A stretch of 64,000 nucleotides of DNA from Lineus longissimus (lineage: Eukaryota > Nemertea > Pilidiophora > Heteronemertea > Lineidae), in contig NC_088315.1 of NCBI RefSeq assembly GCF_910592395.1, positions 6,202,501 through 6,266,500 on the forward strand, in the 5' to 3' direction. Position numbers and translations under genes: made by a program. This document shows positions 8,789-21,100 of this stretch, piece by piece; positions within the stretch are counted from its first letter, which is position 1; each line of letters begins with the position of its first letter. The notes under the pieces were generated by a model that saw nothing but the letters and a program-made list of their open reading frames with translations, searched no databases and was not told where the DNA came from.

Positions 8789-11700
8789 ATGGGAGTGGAG
8801 TTCTCGAAGTCAATGCCGCCCAGCGCTGCAGAGCTGATGAAGACACTATGTGCTGGCCAGCCTAACCTTGAAGCGCTCCGGGGACTAGACCTCGACATAG
8901 AGAATTTAGCTTTGGAGGGAGGTGGCGCCAAAGGAATATCCTATATCGGTGTGTTGTTGGTAAGTGCTATCATCATTATTATCATCATCATCATCATTGT
9001 CGTCGGCATCATCATGGTTATAGTCATGAGCATCAACATCATTTCATTTGGCTTTGATTCATTACTCCGTAGAATCAAATTCTAAACTCTGAGCATAACG
9101 CGATTCCGAGCATTTCGTATTTATTTTGTGTATCTCTTCAAATGTGCAAGGTTCTATATTCCAAAATGTCAAATAGAAAAAAATCGGCCCCTGCCCAGAC
9201 CCCTCGAAATCGTCAAAAAGTGATTTGTTTGCTTAATTCGCATACCTCTAATCTGGAAATTGTCTTTCGCCCTAGATTATACATAGATTTAAAGAATTCA
9301 AAATCGCGTCCACAGCATAGCTGGTCATGCAAGGTGACCCAGGTGATTGATATCCTTTTCTCTCCTCTAACAGGCGCTAGAAGCTGCGGGCCTGCTGTCG
9401 AAGACAAAGCGATTCGCTGGTTCCAGCTATGGGGGCATTATTGCCGCCAACTTGGCAATGGGAGCTTCACTTGAAGTCATGACCAAAGGCGTTTTTTCCA
9501 ACTCTAGTGGAGGTATCTTTGGTCTTATAAAGCGTACGTACGACGATTGGTCAGCTTTCTTCCTTCTAGTATATATGCTCCATCTAGAGTAAGGTCAGAG
9601 TAACATGTAAAAAATGGGCTATCAGACTACACCTTATCCCAGTTGTTGGCAGCATTTGACTTTTGAGTGACACGGTATCACTCGCCAAAAGCTACGCTGA
9701 AAGCTACATTGACACATTTCTGTGCTTCCCCACATTGAAAGGTCATCATAGCTGTCTATTTTATGAAAACACTGAAAAATGGTGGGGAACAACCACAGCT
9801 GTTACACCGGCGCTCTAGGCAAATATTCTGTATTGACCAATTGGTAAATATGTTATTTCAGTTCTGATGAGTATTCCAGGTCTTATGAAAAACTATGGGC
9901 TTGATAAAATGACGGAATTTGAAGAAATGTCAAAACTTACTGTGAAGACATTGACAGGAAGCGAGGACACTACATTCATCCAGGTAGGCACGTTTCCCCA
10001 TCGCGTGAACAAGAGGTCGTGGTTGGAGGCCTGCGGCCAGTCGGTTCCGAGATGTCAATTTGGTTAGAGACCAACTTTTCGCCAGCTGCCTGGCAGTTTA
10101 GAGATACTGTAAAGCCGAGAGTAACTCGTAACCCGAATTCGCCTCGGCTGGAATCAAAACTTGCGCCATATAGATTGATGGCAAATGTCATTTCATGATT
10201 TAAAAACTCGGCTCCGTTGAAAAACAAAAGGTTTTGTTCATTTCAGCTTTATAAGAAGAGAGGGGTCGAGTTATGCCTGACTGGAACGAACGTCAACAAG
10301 CGCTGCGTGGAATACTTTCATCCAAAAACCACGCCCAACATGACAATTGTTAAGGCCCTCAGAATAACTGTTTCCTTCCCAGGTAAGAGAGCTGATGCCG
10401 GGCTGCAGATACAGGTTATCTCACACAACGCTGCGAAGGTGGAGCTAAAATGTAGGCCGCGGCCGGCCCCGAGGCGGTGTCTGAGGTTCTGGCCGAAAAG
10501 ACAGCTCCACACGAGCAACTGCTTTGCAACAGTCTCTGTCCAACCAGCCTGCATATGCACTCCTCAATCCACTCTGAGCGGTCGACCACCACCCGACATC
10601 ACGAGATCTCGCTGTGAGGTGCGTGGTTTGCGTTGATTGAGCTGCTCATCTATCTGAGCTACACAGTGCCATGTTTCAGCCTCCTAACACACACACACAC
10701 CACTGCATTCCGGACGCAGTGGACCGGCCTCGTTCCCCAACGATGAGGATGACGAAAGTCTACACACCATACGCACACACACATAAAATGTGTACTAATT
10801 TTATTTTCTTTCACAATGATCCAGTTGTAATTGCGCCTGTTCATTTGAGATCCGGTGATGTTGATCACTTGATGGTGGACGGAGGGTTGGCCGATAACTT
10901 CCCTCTGCACGTGTTCGACGGATGGTACCTGAGCATGGAACAACGACACTCATTCTTCCGCATGGTCAACTCAAAGGAACCTCCATTTCATGGATCGAAT
11001 CTTAAGACTATCGGGGCAGTAGTGGTAAGAATGTTTCATTTATTAGAGAGCTGAACCACTACACCATTTTATGGATCATCCATTCAATTAAGAAAATTTT
11101 ACATTTTGATATCCAGTCAGAATTCGACTTATGTATACGTTCGTGAAAAAATGAAACAAAATATTTGCATAAGGTGCTTTAGACAGCCACGGGTGCGCGT
11201 ATGAATAGCATTCCGCGAAGTTATATTTATAGCTCACAAGGTCATTTGCATAAGATATTGATGACGTTTTAGTCACGTGACAGTCGGACATCGACACTTA
11301 TTTCTACGCATTTGAGCTTATTTCAAAGTCAATTATCTTTGACCCTGCATTGTTTTTAGCATGAATGATACCATAGAGTCAGAGAGAGAAATATTCAGAA
11401 CAATTATGTAGTATTTCCAACACTCGGACATGTGCCAGATTGAATCTAACTGCCCTGGTTAGAAAGCCTGAATCCATTACGAAACCGCATGTTTGTCCGA
11501 CATTACCTGTAATTCAGCGATGGGGAAATAGAGGGCAGGAGCTGCAGTGACGTCATCTTCGCGGAATGCTATTTTGCAATACCGCGTTATTACAGATTGA
11601 GTGCTATTGATAAATTCCGTATCTTTTTTAGTTCGACGTCTCTGATTATGAAGCAAACGAAGCAGAGCTCATGGCCCGGTATGGAAACGATATCATTGAG

Positions 11701-14700
11701 AGACCGGACACGTGCCTTGTAAGGTGTGTACTGATCCTAAACATGGAATGTCGAAAGAAATCTCACTCACCAGATTTGGGTTTGATTTGACCAGTTTTGA
11801 GTTAGTACAGTGTTTTGCCACTAATCGTGTTAGCCATCTCTTTCATACACGGCAGTCTCATCATTTCCTCTTCCTACAAAGGCTGCGATGAATTCGAGTA
11901 TTATCACCTATAGAGCAAAAAAGGATAACCAACGGTATACGCATGAAATTTGCAAAATCTGTCTTGCTTTCGGATGACCCAAAACTTGCCCCGATTGGTA
12001 CATTCATAAAGTAAGTAACGCCATGCTTTTGATGATTTTAGAATAAAGAAGAGAAGTGTAGACGAAGCTCAGGAAAGGAAGACCCGCAAACTAAAGCTTG
12101 GGGCAGCGTGTGAGGATCTCCTGGAATCTCTCTCTGCTAGCGATGGTGACCGCAATGGATTCATTAGCAAAGACGAGTTCAGAGTGGCCATGAAAAAGGT
12201 TTGGTGTGGACCAGAGTCTTTCAAAAAAGTTCATTTAATAGACTCTCGTGTGACATTATTTAAGTAGAATTCTTACATCAGTAATTTGGTCAGTTCCAAG
12301 ACTGTAGCACCTATGTAAATTGATTTGTTGAATTTCATGACTGTTTTGCTCATGCTAATAGCAGCATTATGTTCGTCAAATATGCAAATTGATGAAAACC
12401 TGGGATTGGCCATGATACTCTTGGCTCTCTCACCGTCTGATACCAATTCAATTTCCATCCTGTTCCTTATGTTCTCACAGGTCTTGCCGTAAAAAGAATT
12501 GTTCATTAGTTTAAAGTGATCTTTCTCAAAATCAGCCTGAGAGTCCATCTTCCTTTTAGTGTTAAAGTCAATATTCTTAGTGGTTTTGCTCCAAATATTG
12601 CCGAAATATTATTACCTAGGTTCCTACCAACGCCTTTCCCTATTATTTATTTATCGTCTCTGCAGTGTCACCGAAGGGTATCTCAATGCATTTTGATGGT
12701 ATCTTATTACATGATTTGATTACTCTTTCTTCATCAGACCATATGAAAAAGACTGTTTAGATGAAGATACTTCAGAATGCCATTTAAAGACTTGGCACAG
12801 TTCAGATTCGACGGCCATCTGCCGTTGAAGGGCTGAGAACCAGAAGTACCCCAGTGACAGTTGTGAAAAGTAGGCAGGATAACTTCAGAAGAAGTGTTGC
12901 CCATTTGTGCTGGCCGGAGCAATATATAGCAACTGTTCTCTTGGTGATCTACGTGGAATCGACACCCTTTTGAAAGTAACGTTGATATCGAATCAAGTTA
13001 AAGAATCATTTTATTTTGCAGCCCTCTAAAGAAACCATCGATCTCCTATTCGGTGCAGGCTTCAACCTCGAAACTGCTTTCGATGAGATAGATGCATCTG
13101 GAGACGGAAAGGTACACGCCCTGTCACCGATATCTTCCTACATGACTCTAAAAGATTCGAAAAATCGCTATTTTTAAAAGTAGGAAGTGACTGTTTGGCA
13201 AGCCCGGCTTACCAAACAGCGACTTTTTCTTGTCCTGAATGGAGAGCCGAACTCATCAATATTAAAGTAAAGTCTCCAGCTCGCCAAACAGGGTAGATTT
13301 TTTACCTGTTTGGCAAGCCCGGCTGGCCGAACAGGGTGGCTTTTTAGTGCTGTTTGGCAAGCGGCTCTCCAAACAGGACAAAAAAAGATGCCTGTTCGGC
13401 GAGCGGCTTGCCAAATAGACCCGGCCTTTTAAGTATACATATCGATTTCATCGCATCAGTTAATACTTTTCGCGTGCATAGAGAATGATTGCGAGAGAAT
13501 ACGATACTGCAAGTATACTGTAGTGAAAATACCGCCTTAACACTGACCGTTTCTGAATTTGTTTTTAGATAAGCATTGATGAGTTTCTCCAATTCACTGA
13601 GAGCAAAGGACATCGCCACGACTTTCACCTAACAACTTCCCGTATCGCCATCGACATCAATAACTTTCCTGAGTTCCTCGGTGCAATTGTTAACCTGAAT
13701 GGTAGTGTTGCGGCCGACCTCATCGCTAAGGTCAGCAGCACCATTATGATATACATGTTCACGGTTTCCCAAAAAACGAAACCAATTTTGATGTGAATGT
13801 AACACAGCACAGTTTTCCTGATGGTGTAAGAAAAAGACACCCGTGAAATTGGCAACCCAACATGCCTGAAGGATGGGTCATAATGGAATTAACGTTGCCT
13901 AATATATCAACAAAGTTCCTTTTGATCACGCCTTGTATGATTGAGAGGGTGACTCCGTCGGGGCCACATTTACTCTCATCAATACAAATTATTTAACAGA
14001 TAGATTAGGCAATTAATAAGAGGCAGCACTCGTCTCCCTATACCTGCAGATCTGCTCCGAGTCTACCTGCCCATCTGATAAGGCACTCTATAATCAATAA
14101 AGCATGATTCTCAGTGAAATGCTTACATAATCAAGCAGCCTCTTTTTTCTAATAAAGGAACCTGGTGAGAATCAGGTAAATCTCTTTAATACTATCCTTA
14201 AAGCTCGAAGAATGTAGAGTTGATTCATACTGCCTCTTATGAACTGCTGATTGATTATTCTTGCTGCCGCTCAGTTCTCAACACCGTCTTTTAACTGAAA
14301 ACAATTATTTGTTGTTGGTTCACAGGAAGGTGACCTAAACAGGACCATCGGTGTCTACACAGATTATGTCGGTACAGGAAATATGAATTGCGAGATGGAG
14401 GACATTATCTTTTTGATCAAGGTCAGTGCATCATTGCGAATATTGGGAAGGAGCGTTTCCTTTCATTCTTCGTCTTTTAGCACAAAATTGTTAAGAGTGG
14501 TAAACAGCATTTCTTCCTCTCCTTATCATCTTCAAAGATGTTAAGGAGTTTTCCAGTTCCATGATAAACCACTAGGAGGTGCTTATTTGTGTTGGTTGAA
14601 ACCCCCCAATTTTAAGAGGAGTCCGAAGCCTCTTGTATCGAGACCTTCGAAAAATTACCATTGTAAGAAAATGTATTCAGCACGGCCATTGCGACCCACA

Positions 14701-14861
14701 TTACTGGTATGTGTGGCTGTGAAATTTCAATTTCAATTTAGTTTCTAGAACACAAAATAATTATTCAAGATGATTTAGTAATTTTTCCTGATATTTGTCC
14801 ACAGCAAGGCTGGAATGCAACCATGAAGTTTTTGGAGACGAAGGCCGGAGAACAAAAATGA
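8789..14861 (+). CDS. Patatin-like phospholipase fused to EF-hands, 11 exons, 480 aa
   Basis: A predicted serine acyl hydrolase acting on membrane or storage lipids through a Ser-Asp dyad. Exons: 8789-8959, 9374-9533, 9862-9983, 10247-10382, 10825-11024, 11632-11723, 12042-12198, 13022-13111, 13569-13730, 14326-14421, 14805-14861. All have GT-AG borders and matching phases. The oxyanion loop GGGAKG is at 44-49, the nucleophile elbow GSSYG has Ser75, and the catalytic Asp is in DGG (Asp215). A basic linker (295-312) leads to two canonical EF loops, DGDRNGFISKDE (328-339) and DASGDGKISIDE (370-381), each with all calcium ligands. An unrecognised tail of about 90 residues ends at the TGA. The start is the in-frame ATG in GCCATGG; codons stay open upstream to 8726, so a 5' exon may exist. 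No signal peptide is seen, so it is probably cytosolic. Calcium control is inferred from the fusion. Confidence 0.88.
8970..9015. repeat. Imperfect (ATC)n microsatellite
   Basis: ATC/ATT triplets begin 10 bases after the first donor site, in intron 1 of the lipase gene. The lipase reading frame runs on into them, giving a poly-isoleucine artefact if the intron is not removed. Confidence 0.7.
10400..10672 (-). mobile_element. Possible tRNA-derived SINE in lipase intron 4
   Basis: On the minus strand the element would start near 10672 with GTGTAGCTCAGATAGATGAG, which contains an A-box-like sequence and a D stem (GCTC/GAGC). The following 250 bases are GC-rich compared with neighbouring introns, and a B-box-like GGTCGACC lies downstream. 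No 3' tail or target duplication was found, so the call rests on the D-arm and base composition. Confidence 0.3.
12240..12602 (-). pseudogene. Relic of a protein-primed family B DNA polymerase (Polinton/Maverick type)
   Basis: An antisense frame in lipase intron 7 carries the conserved stretch KLMNNSFYGKTCENIRNR, the region around motif B of the protein-primed polymerases (DNA_pol_B_2) of Polintons and related viruses. Similarity runs from about 12602 (NIDFNTKRK just before the first Met) to about 12240. The downstream part ends at TAA where the family normally has a tyrosine, and another stop lies upstream, so it is dead. No integrase, protease, capsid gene or terminal repeat is visible nearby. 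It is an isolated fragment of an old insertion. A long ATG-started frame survives from 12548 to 12273. Confidence 0.75.
13191..13418. repeat. Cluster of hairpin-forming palindromic repeats
   Basis: At least four imperfect palindromes of 27-31 bp occur at 13191-13219, 13305-13335, 13350-13376 and 13391-13418, plus a half copy near 13273-13292. Each has arms like CTGTTTGGC and GCCAAACAG around a GC-rich centre (AAGCCCGGCT or AAGCGGCT). The last three are 41 and 45 bp apart. They lie in the intron that divides the second EF-hand loop of the lipase, and the transcript could fold into a row of stem-loops. Confidence 0.75.
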
Positions 14862-15278
14862 GACGATACACGAAATTCAAGAATATCCGATTTGCCTCGC
14901 ATTATCATGTAACCTAACACATCCAGAATTGAAAAAAAGAGAAAAACTTACACCTGAGCATCCTTCGGTGATGGGCCCTGGCGGGTGGTTGGAGCCGATA
15001 GGACTCTATGTCTTAGAGTCTGTACTTTTCTACAGACATTGCGTCTCATCGCACGTACAACTCATCTCTGACGAACACGTGTAAACTACGTCCCATTTTA
15101 TGGGTGGCGTAACCCAACTTTCGGCCTGGTGGAATCCGACATTTAGAAACAGACACAACTCTGAAATCGCTGTTAATTTCCCGCTATCCGTATCAAATGA
15201 TATGTAGTTCATTGCATTCGATCACGGCGTAATAGCCGTTACAACAGGGGAATGGACTCATCTATAACAATCGTCCGT

Positions 15279-15284
15279 AATAAA
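15279..15284 (+). terminator. Candidate polyadenylation signal of the lipase gene
   Basis: AATAAA lies 418 bases after the stop codon at 14861. It is the first clear consensus I noticed downstream, and use is inferred from position. Confidence 0.35.
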
Positions 15285-15289
15285 AGAAA

Positions 15290-17950
15290 ACGGAGACAAT
15301 ATCTGAACACGGGCTAGTTGTTAAACTTTATTCATATAAAATTAAAGTAGGATCTTATAGGATGGTCTGACACTGTGCATTATATTTACAAAGCGTTCTT
15401 CCTACGTATTTACACGATTTCAGCAGACTGATTCATGGCGGCGGCGTCCTCTCTTACGACGGGAAGATAGCTTTTAAAAATCAGAGTTATAGCTGCGCTA
15501 GTCAATGATATAAGTACATGTATATCGATAGCTCGTCCTCCAAAAACATAAATCCTCCGACAAGTCGCGCGCTGAAGAGAATATCAAAACACTTTCTATC
15601 AGACCTTGATATTATACTGAGGATACGTAGTCAATGACAGTGACCACGACAGTGACGTCCACGTAGAGTCAATCTGCTTAAACCGTGTAGTGTCGATTGC
15701 ATGTGTACATATATACGTACGACGATGACGATGTATTGCTAATGTGCGTTACTCACCTCGCCCTGAAAGCTAGTCTAGATGCCAACTCTTGAATTATTGC
15801 TCGTCTCAATATATTCACACATGATTTAGACACAAACTGGGAATTATATACTCTAGAGAAATGCTCGCTTTAACCGAGAAACTTTCTGGTTGGTTACCAT
15901 CCATGCTGATGGATGTCTGGAGTTGTTTGACCAATCTGAAAAATGTCTAAGAACCAATCAGAAGAATTACGCCGCTCGTGCTAAATTCGAAATTCGAAAT
16001 TGAATTCGGGGATTTTCCAATTATGTGAATGCACACTGAATACATGTACACATTTCAACATGCTGCTGTTGTACACAGATACCTAGATACACTTTATGGG
16101 GGTAAATTTTCATCATGTTGGTATTTACCTATAATGTACACACCAACGGCGGAAAAAAGGTGCCATACAACACATATCTTAGTATTGAATGTTTCCGAGC
16201 ATACCAGTACGGTACTGGCTTTATAATACATCCACATGCATTAATACGTACATTGAAGCCTACAACTTAAACGGACATTCGAGGAGTATACATCATAGGT
16301 ATATTGTACAATAAGATAAATAAATAATAAGTGAGAAACAATGACAATGTCTGTACAACACACCACGACATGTAGTCCATTAAATTCCGAGTCCATTCTA
16401 CCTATTCCTGAGCTAAGCATCATCACCATCATCATATTTCGGTAGAGTAACCGTTTTCTGTTTTTTTACCGATACATAGTACATTGCTCTCGCGCGAGGT
16501 GACAATAACACGTGTTACTCACTTGAGCAATGAAGTACATTTATACTTTTGCAGATGATGGAGTTAATAAAACTACACGTTTCATCACTGGTCTCAAGTA
16601 CCCTTCACGCACAGGCGCAGCGCAGCAGCAGTCGGAGTGACGTACGCTGACCGTCCCTTGATTATGTCGCCTGTGTGTGCCGTTATTTATTACATGTAAA
16701 AACATACCGGTATCTATTTAATAATAATTTGTTGTCCTGTAGTTAGTGGGTGATTTCTAAATCTTGGTTGTTCCTCCTACTCTATAACATATCTATATTT
16801 ACAAGATACCTAAAATTTACATGTCATCATAAAAACTAAATGTATCAAACTATTAAAAGCAACATTTTTGGGCATGTTAATTTTCGCTTAATTTTGGCAA
16901 ATCTCTACCAGATTCCATGATTTTGTATCACCTCATAGTTCGCCAGCGGAGTTTATCCATGTATTGTAGTGAGGTCGAATTTTTATATATCAAGATGTGC
17001 TATCAATGCACAAATATACCATACTTTTAGGAAGGCTATAAAATGACCTTCTGTCACAAATAATATACCGTATGATATTGATGATAATAATATGACACAT
17101 TTTACATACATTTATTTTGTTCACTAAACAATACGTTTTGTTACCGGAACAATGGCTGCTAGACTGGCAGAGTTTTGTAGCTTCATTCACCAGTAGGGCG
17201 ACCAGTGCAAAAGGGTAACTTAGTCCGCCTGGGAGAAAAAGTCCCACGTTATCGCTTCATGACAGAAAGTTCATGTCGAGAGAGACCAAATTCTCTTGGT
17301 TTTCTCCACACTTTCTCCACCGAGTCTGAAGTCCCTTCCACACCGGCAGGGATTTTATTCTCGCCTGAAATCCCCGCATGCGACTATCAAAACTAGCAGC
17401 AAAGTAGTCCAGGCCTATATACAGAAGCGCCTTTTAAGGTGTCACACAATTTGCACCCCCGCCTCGACGCGAGGCATCACACGTGTGGCAAAAACTGTGC
17501 CGTTCCGCCTTTCTCATTTTTGAATATTTTCGTAACTGATCCCTCGAATTAACTTGTTATAAAGACAAAATTTCGTACTTAAGACTCGAAGGACCAAGTT
17601 TTCGTGAGGAAAGTTAAATACTGAATGCAATTCTTTCGTTTCAAGAATATTTGAACTTAAATGTATGTTTCTTTCCGGATCTATGATTCGGTTTGTCTTG
17701 ATCTTGCCCCCTGACCCTCAACCAATATCAAATGATGAAGAACCTAATACCTAATCCAAGTCGAGCAATTTGTGCGACGTACGGTAGAGTGTTTTGCCGG
17801 TAAAATGTCAACCTACGAACACATATTTGACGCAATGTTGTTTGTGTTCAGTGAATTCTAAGATACATCACCATCTCATTACCACGCATTTTCCGAAATT
17901 TAGTGAATAAAACCTAATTCACTGAGATTCATTTTCTGCAAAAAATAATA
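15290..17950. other. Convergent intergenic stretch between lipase and lectin genes
   Basis: The lipase (plus) and the discoidin gene (minus) point toward each other here. I see no further exon, only short AT-rich or ACATGTA-rich sequence. Short frames exist on both strands without recognisable domains. Confidence 0.4.
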
Positions 17951-17954
17951 CTCT

Positions 17955-17960
17955 TTATTT
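17955..17960 (-). terminator. AATAAA polyadenylation signal of the discoidin/fucolectin gene
   Basis: TTTATT on the plus strand is AATAAA on the minus strand, 185 bases downstream of the stop codon at 18145. The distance fits a short 3' UTR. Confidence 0.5.
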
Positions 17961-18144
17961 CTTCTATCCGGCAGCGCTCACTCCTGGCGCTAACTACACT
18001 AGATGGCGATAGTGTCCAGAAACAAGAACACAATATGGCGCTCTGCCAAGAATATTTTACAGAATTTATAATACAGAGGTAAAAATCACGTCTTCGAAGA
18101 GCCGTTATCTCAAATGTTTGCATACGGGCGCTTTAGTTCTATGC

Positions 18145-21100
18145 TCAGTAGACCTCAACTTCACACAAAATGGCGCTGAACAAGCGACTCCACCTATCGG
18201 GCACTCCGTACGCCATCACAAACACGTAGCGGCCATACATTTGTCGTGTACATTCCACGTGGATTCGAGGTTTGAAGAGGGCGTTGTTTAATCTGGTGAC
18301 GTATCCGCACTTGTGTTCGGGAACGTCGACTCGATCCCTACCAGACTTCTTGTCAATGAAGACGACCAATTTCTCCAAGTTGTATGTGTAATCACGGTAG
18401 GTTGTGTTAGGGTCTGAAAAAGGAGTTTTCGAAAAATGAATAAGAGCTCCCAATACGAAACAGTTCATATCTCTAATCAGCTTGGTTTATCCATACCAGT
18501 ACTTCTTGCTTATGAGTGAATAATTCTATTGCGGTGGGAGTTGCATGATGATTTTCTCTCCGATGCCTACATGGCTAATGAATGCAACAATTACTACGTC
18601 ACTTTAGGTTGATTTCTCTAAGATGTCACGTAATGTTCATAACTAGTAACTGGCTTCAAATGCATTATTTGATACGACTGTTAATCAGCATCAGTATTGA
18701 TTGATTGATTTATTGATTGAATGTGGGGGATCCGGAGATAAAATTAGTAGAGTTGACCAACGACACCCGAATACATAATACATGAACAAATGTATTCAGA
18801 CCAAATTATTTCATGAAAGGTAAGACGTTGAGAAAAAATGACCTCGAACAAACAACATCGATAGCGACAACTGTTACAACTGCAACATACTAAATCCATT
18901 TAAAAGATACTTTTTATTATTTTTCACATCTAACATGCTGAAAGGCTAACACTAATGATATTGAACACAACTTTAGAGTAAGTAAAGGTTGCTGAATTTG
19001 AACGTTAATTCGTTTGATGATAATGTATGGTACTGTCAGCATGCATTGACTGCAAATGTAAAACAGAATACCAATCAAAAATGCTTATGATCGGTGCTAC
19101 GATTAGTACTTTTACATGCAAATTTAAGATATGTACGGAAATCGTTCTTTGTAGCATGAATTAAAAAAATATTTGCTACACGAATTTGGGTTTTTTTCCA
19201 TTGTGTTTGGCGTTAGTTTGCAATGTACATTACGTAGCATGCAATGACTTGTGCATGGTTTTTTATCATTTTCACTAGCGATCTGATTTGATGGATCGTG
19301 TCATTGGAATGAGATATGACTTTACCACTAATCGATATCAGCAATTTTGTAAATGGTGATCACCGTGAAAAGCATAATCTCTCAGCGTGTGAATTACAAA
19401 AGGCGCCGCATGCTTAGGGACTAAATATCTTACTGAATTGGTACTGCATCATGGATTTTATTTATGTCATCGTAATTAATCCAGAACTAATTTTTTCTGG
19501 TTAATTAAGTGACTCCCTGACCTCTTATGTAACTGGTTTAAGTTAAAGTGCAATCCGTTTTTGAAACATGAACTTTCTCGTCGTGGTCATGCAGTTGATA
19601 TAAATCCTGACGGTTTTTTATTATTTGACGACAAAACTAAGTACGAAACAGAGTGCTGATTCTGAAAGCTTTAGTCCACTATATTTGCATATGTGCTAAG
19701 TTTATTATCACCCCTGGTAAAAAGAATACATGAAATATAAGTAGAAATGTGAAGAATAATGCACGGCTTTAGTAGGGCGAATGCATTAGAAGGCTGATGG
19801 CTAATAAGGCATTCTCAGTGACTGATCTATTCGCAACTGCTGCTCATGCAAGAAATGCTCTTTCAACTTACCGGAAGTCGTGCATTAGACTTAAAACCGA
19901 CGAGGTAACAGCGAAGGATCAGATATAGTGCCGGTTTGGTTAATTTGTTTCTAATGGTGGTTCGATCGATTCTGACGATGAAAGATATTAGCCTTTTATG
20001 TTGCTGGTAAATTCAAACTCTGAGAAAATATCAGCTCCATACTAAATTGCTTGCCTCCAAGACACGAGGTCGTCCAGGTCACCTCGACCCTATCCGCCGC
20101 GCAGCGGAGGGTCGAGGAAGCCTCGTTGATTTACCCGAGGCGAGCCATACATTCTCAGTGCATACAGTGGATGCACTGTCATACCGAGCGCTCTGGTATT
20201 GCAGATTATTCACTTGGATCGAGGTTACCCATCCTACAGAATAACGCGTGACCGGCTACCGTCAAGTACTAGTCTCTGTAATGAGTGAATGGAGGAGACA
20301 GGTGAATGAGTCTAGACACGATGTTACGCCACATGACCTCAATAACGTCAATTATCACTATATGGCGTCTGCCGCGGGAGAAAAGTTGGAAAACACGACC
20401 ATCTTAATTAGATTGGGATGTAAAATCAGAACTTAGGCGCCGTCATTTGATTTGATTGAAGGTGGGTTTTACCAGTTGTTTTATAGACATCTTGCTCTTG
20501 TGCAAACCGAACCGAAAGAAAAAGGGAATGTGATAATGGAAACTAAGAATAACACCAAGAATAAAGTAACTCGTGTGTATCACTTCGCTGTCACCTCACG
20601 GCTGCACTTGCTAACATGGCCAAACCTAAGCTAAACATTGGACAACATACCGTTAATCTCACCTTGACCTTTCCCCTGCCATGTGTGAACAATGGCGCCA
20701 TTGATCATGGTTCTCTTACCAAGGTCAACCATCCAGATCGGGTTATCTACATACGAGTTGTCAAGGACAGTGCACGCGTTCAAGGTCGAATCCATGTTTC
20801 CGTCGACAGCGCGCGCAGCATGACCATGCATCCACGTGTTTCGGGTGTGACGCTTGTATTTGCTCTGGTTGTTGATGAAGCTCTCTTTCTTGTAGGCGAT
20901 GTTCTCGACTGAAATGGAGGCATAGGGCAGTGTGTCAGTTCACAAGATTTAGGCCCTATAGATGCAGTCATAGCTAAGTATATGAGCAACCAAATCTTCA
21001 TTCAATTTAAATCCAAATCTTTCAAATATCACATGAGTACCAACGTCTAGTAACTGACACCCGAGAATTTTTTTGCGAACAAATGGCATTTCTTTTCCTT

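Noticed and set aside
9862-9900. CTGATGAG...GAAA resembling a hammerhead ribozyme core
   Set aside because: It lies inside lipase exon 3, the flanking bases do not form the needed stems, and coding explains the sequence.
10217-10636. 139-codon plus-strand frame spanning lipase exon 4 and beyond
   Set aside because: Only 10247-10382 is exon. A consensus donor (AGGTAAGA) ends it, and the next exon, with the DGG motif, continues the patatin domain in phase.
20720-20726. Alternative donor GTAAGAG inside the first FTP exon
   Set aside because: Stopping there would cut the domain right after WMVDLG. The frame continues with KRTMINGAIVHTW, which fits the FTP fold, to a better placed donor after 20663.
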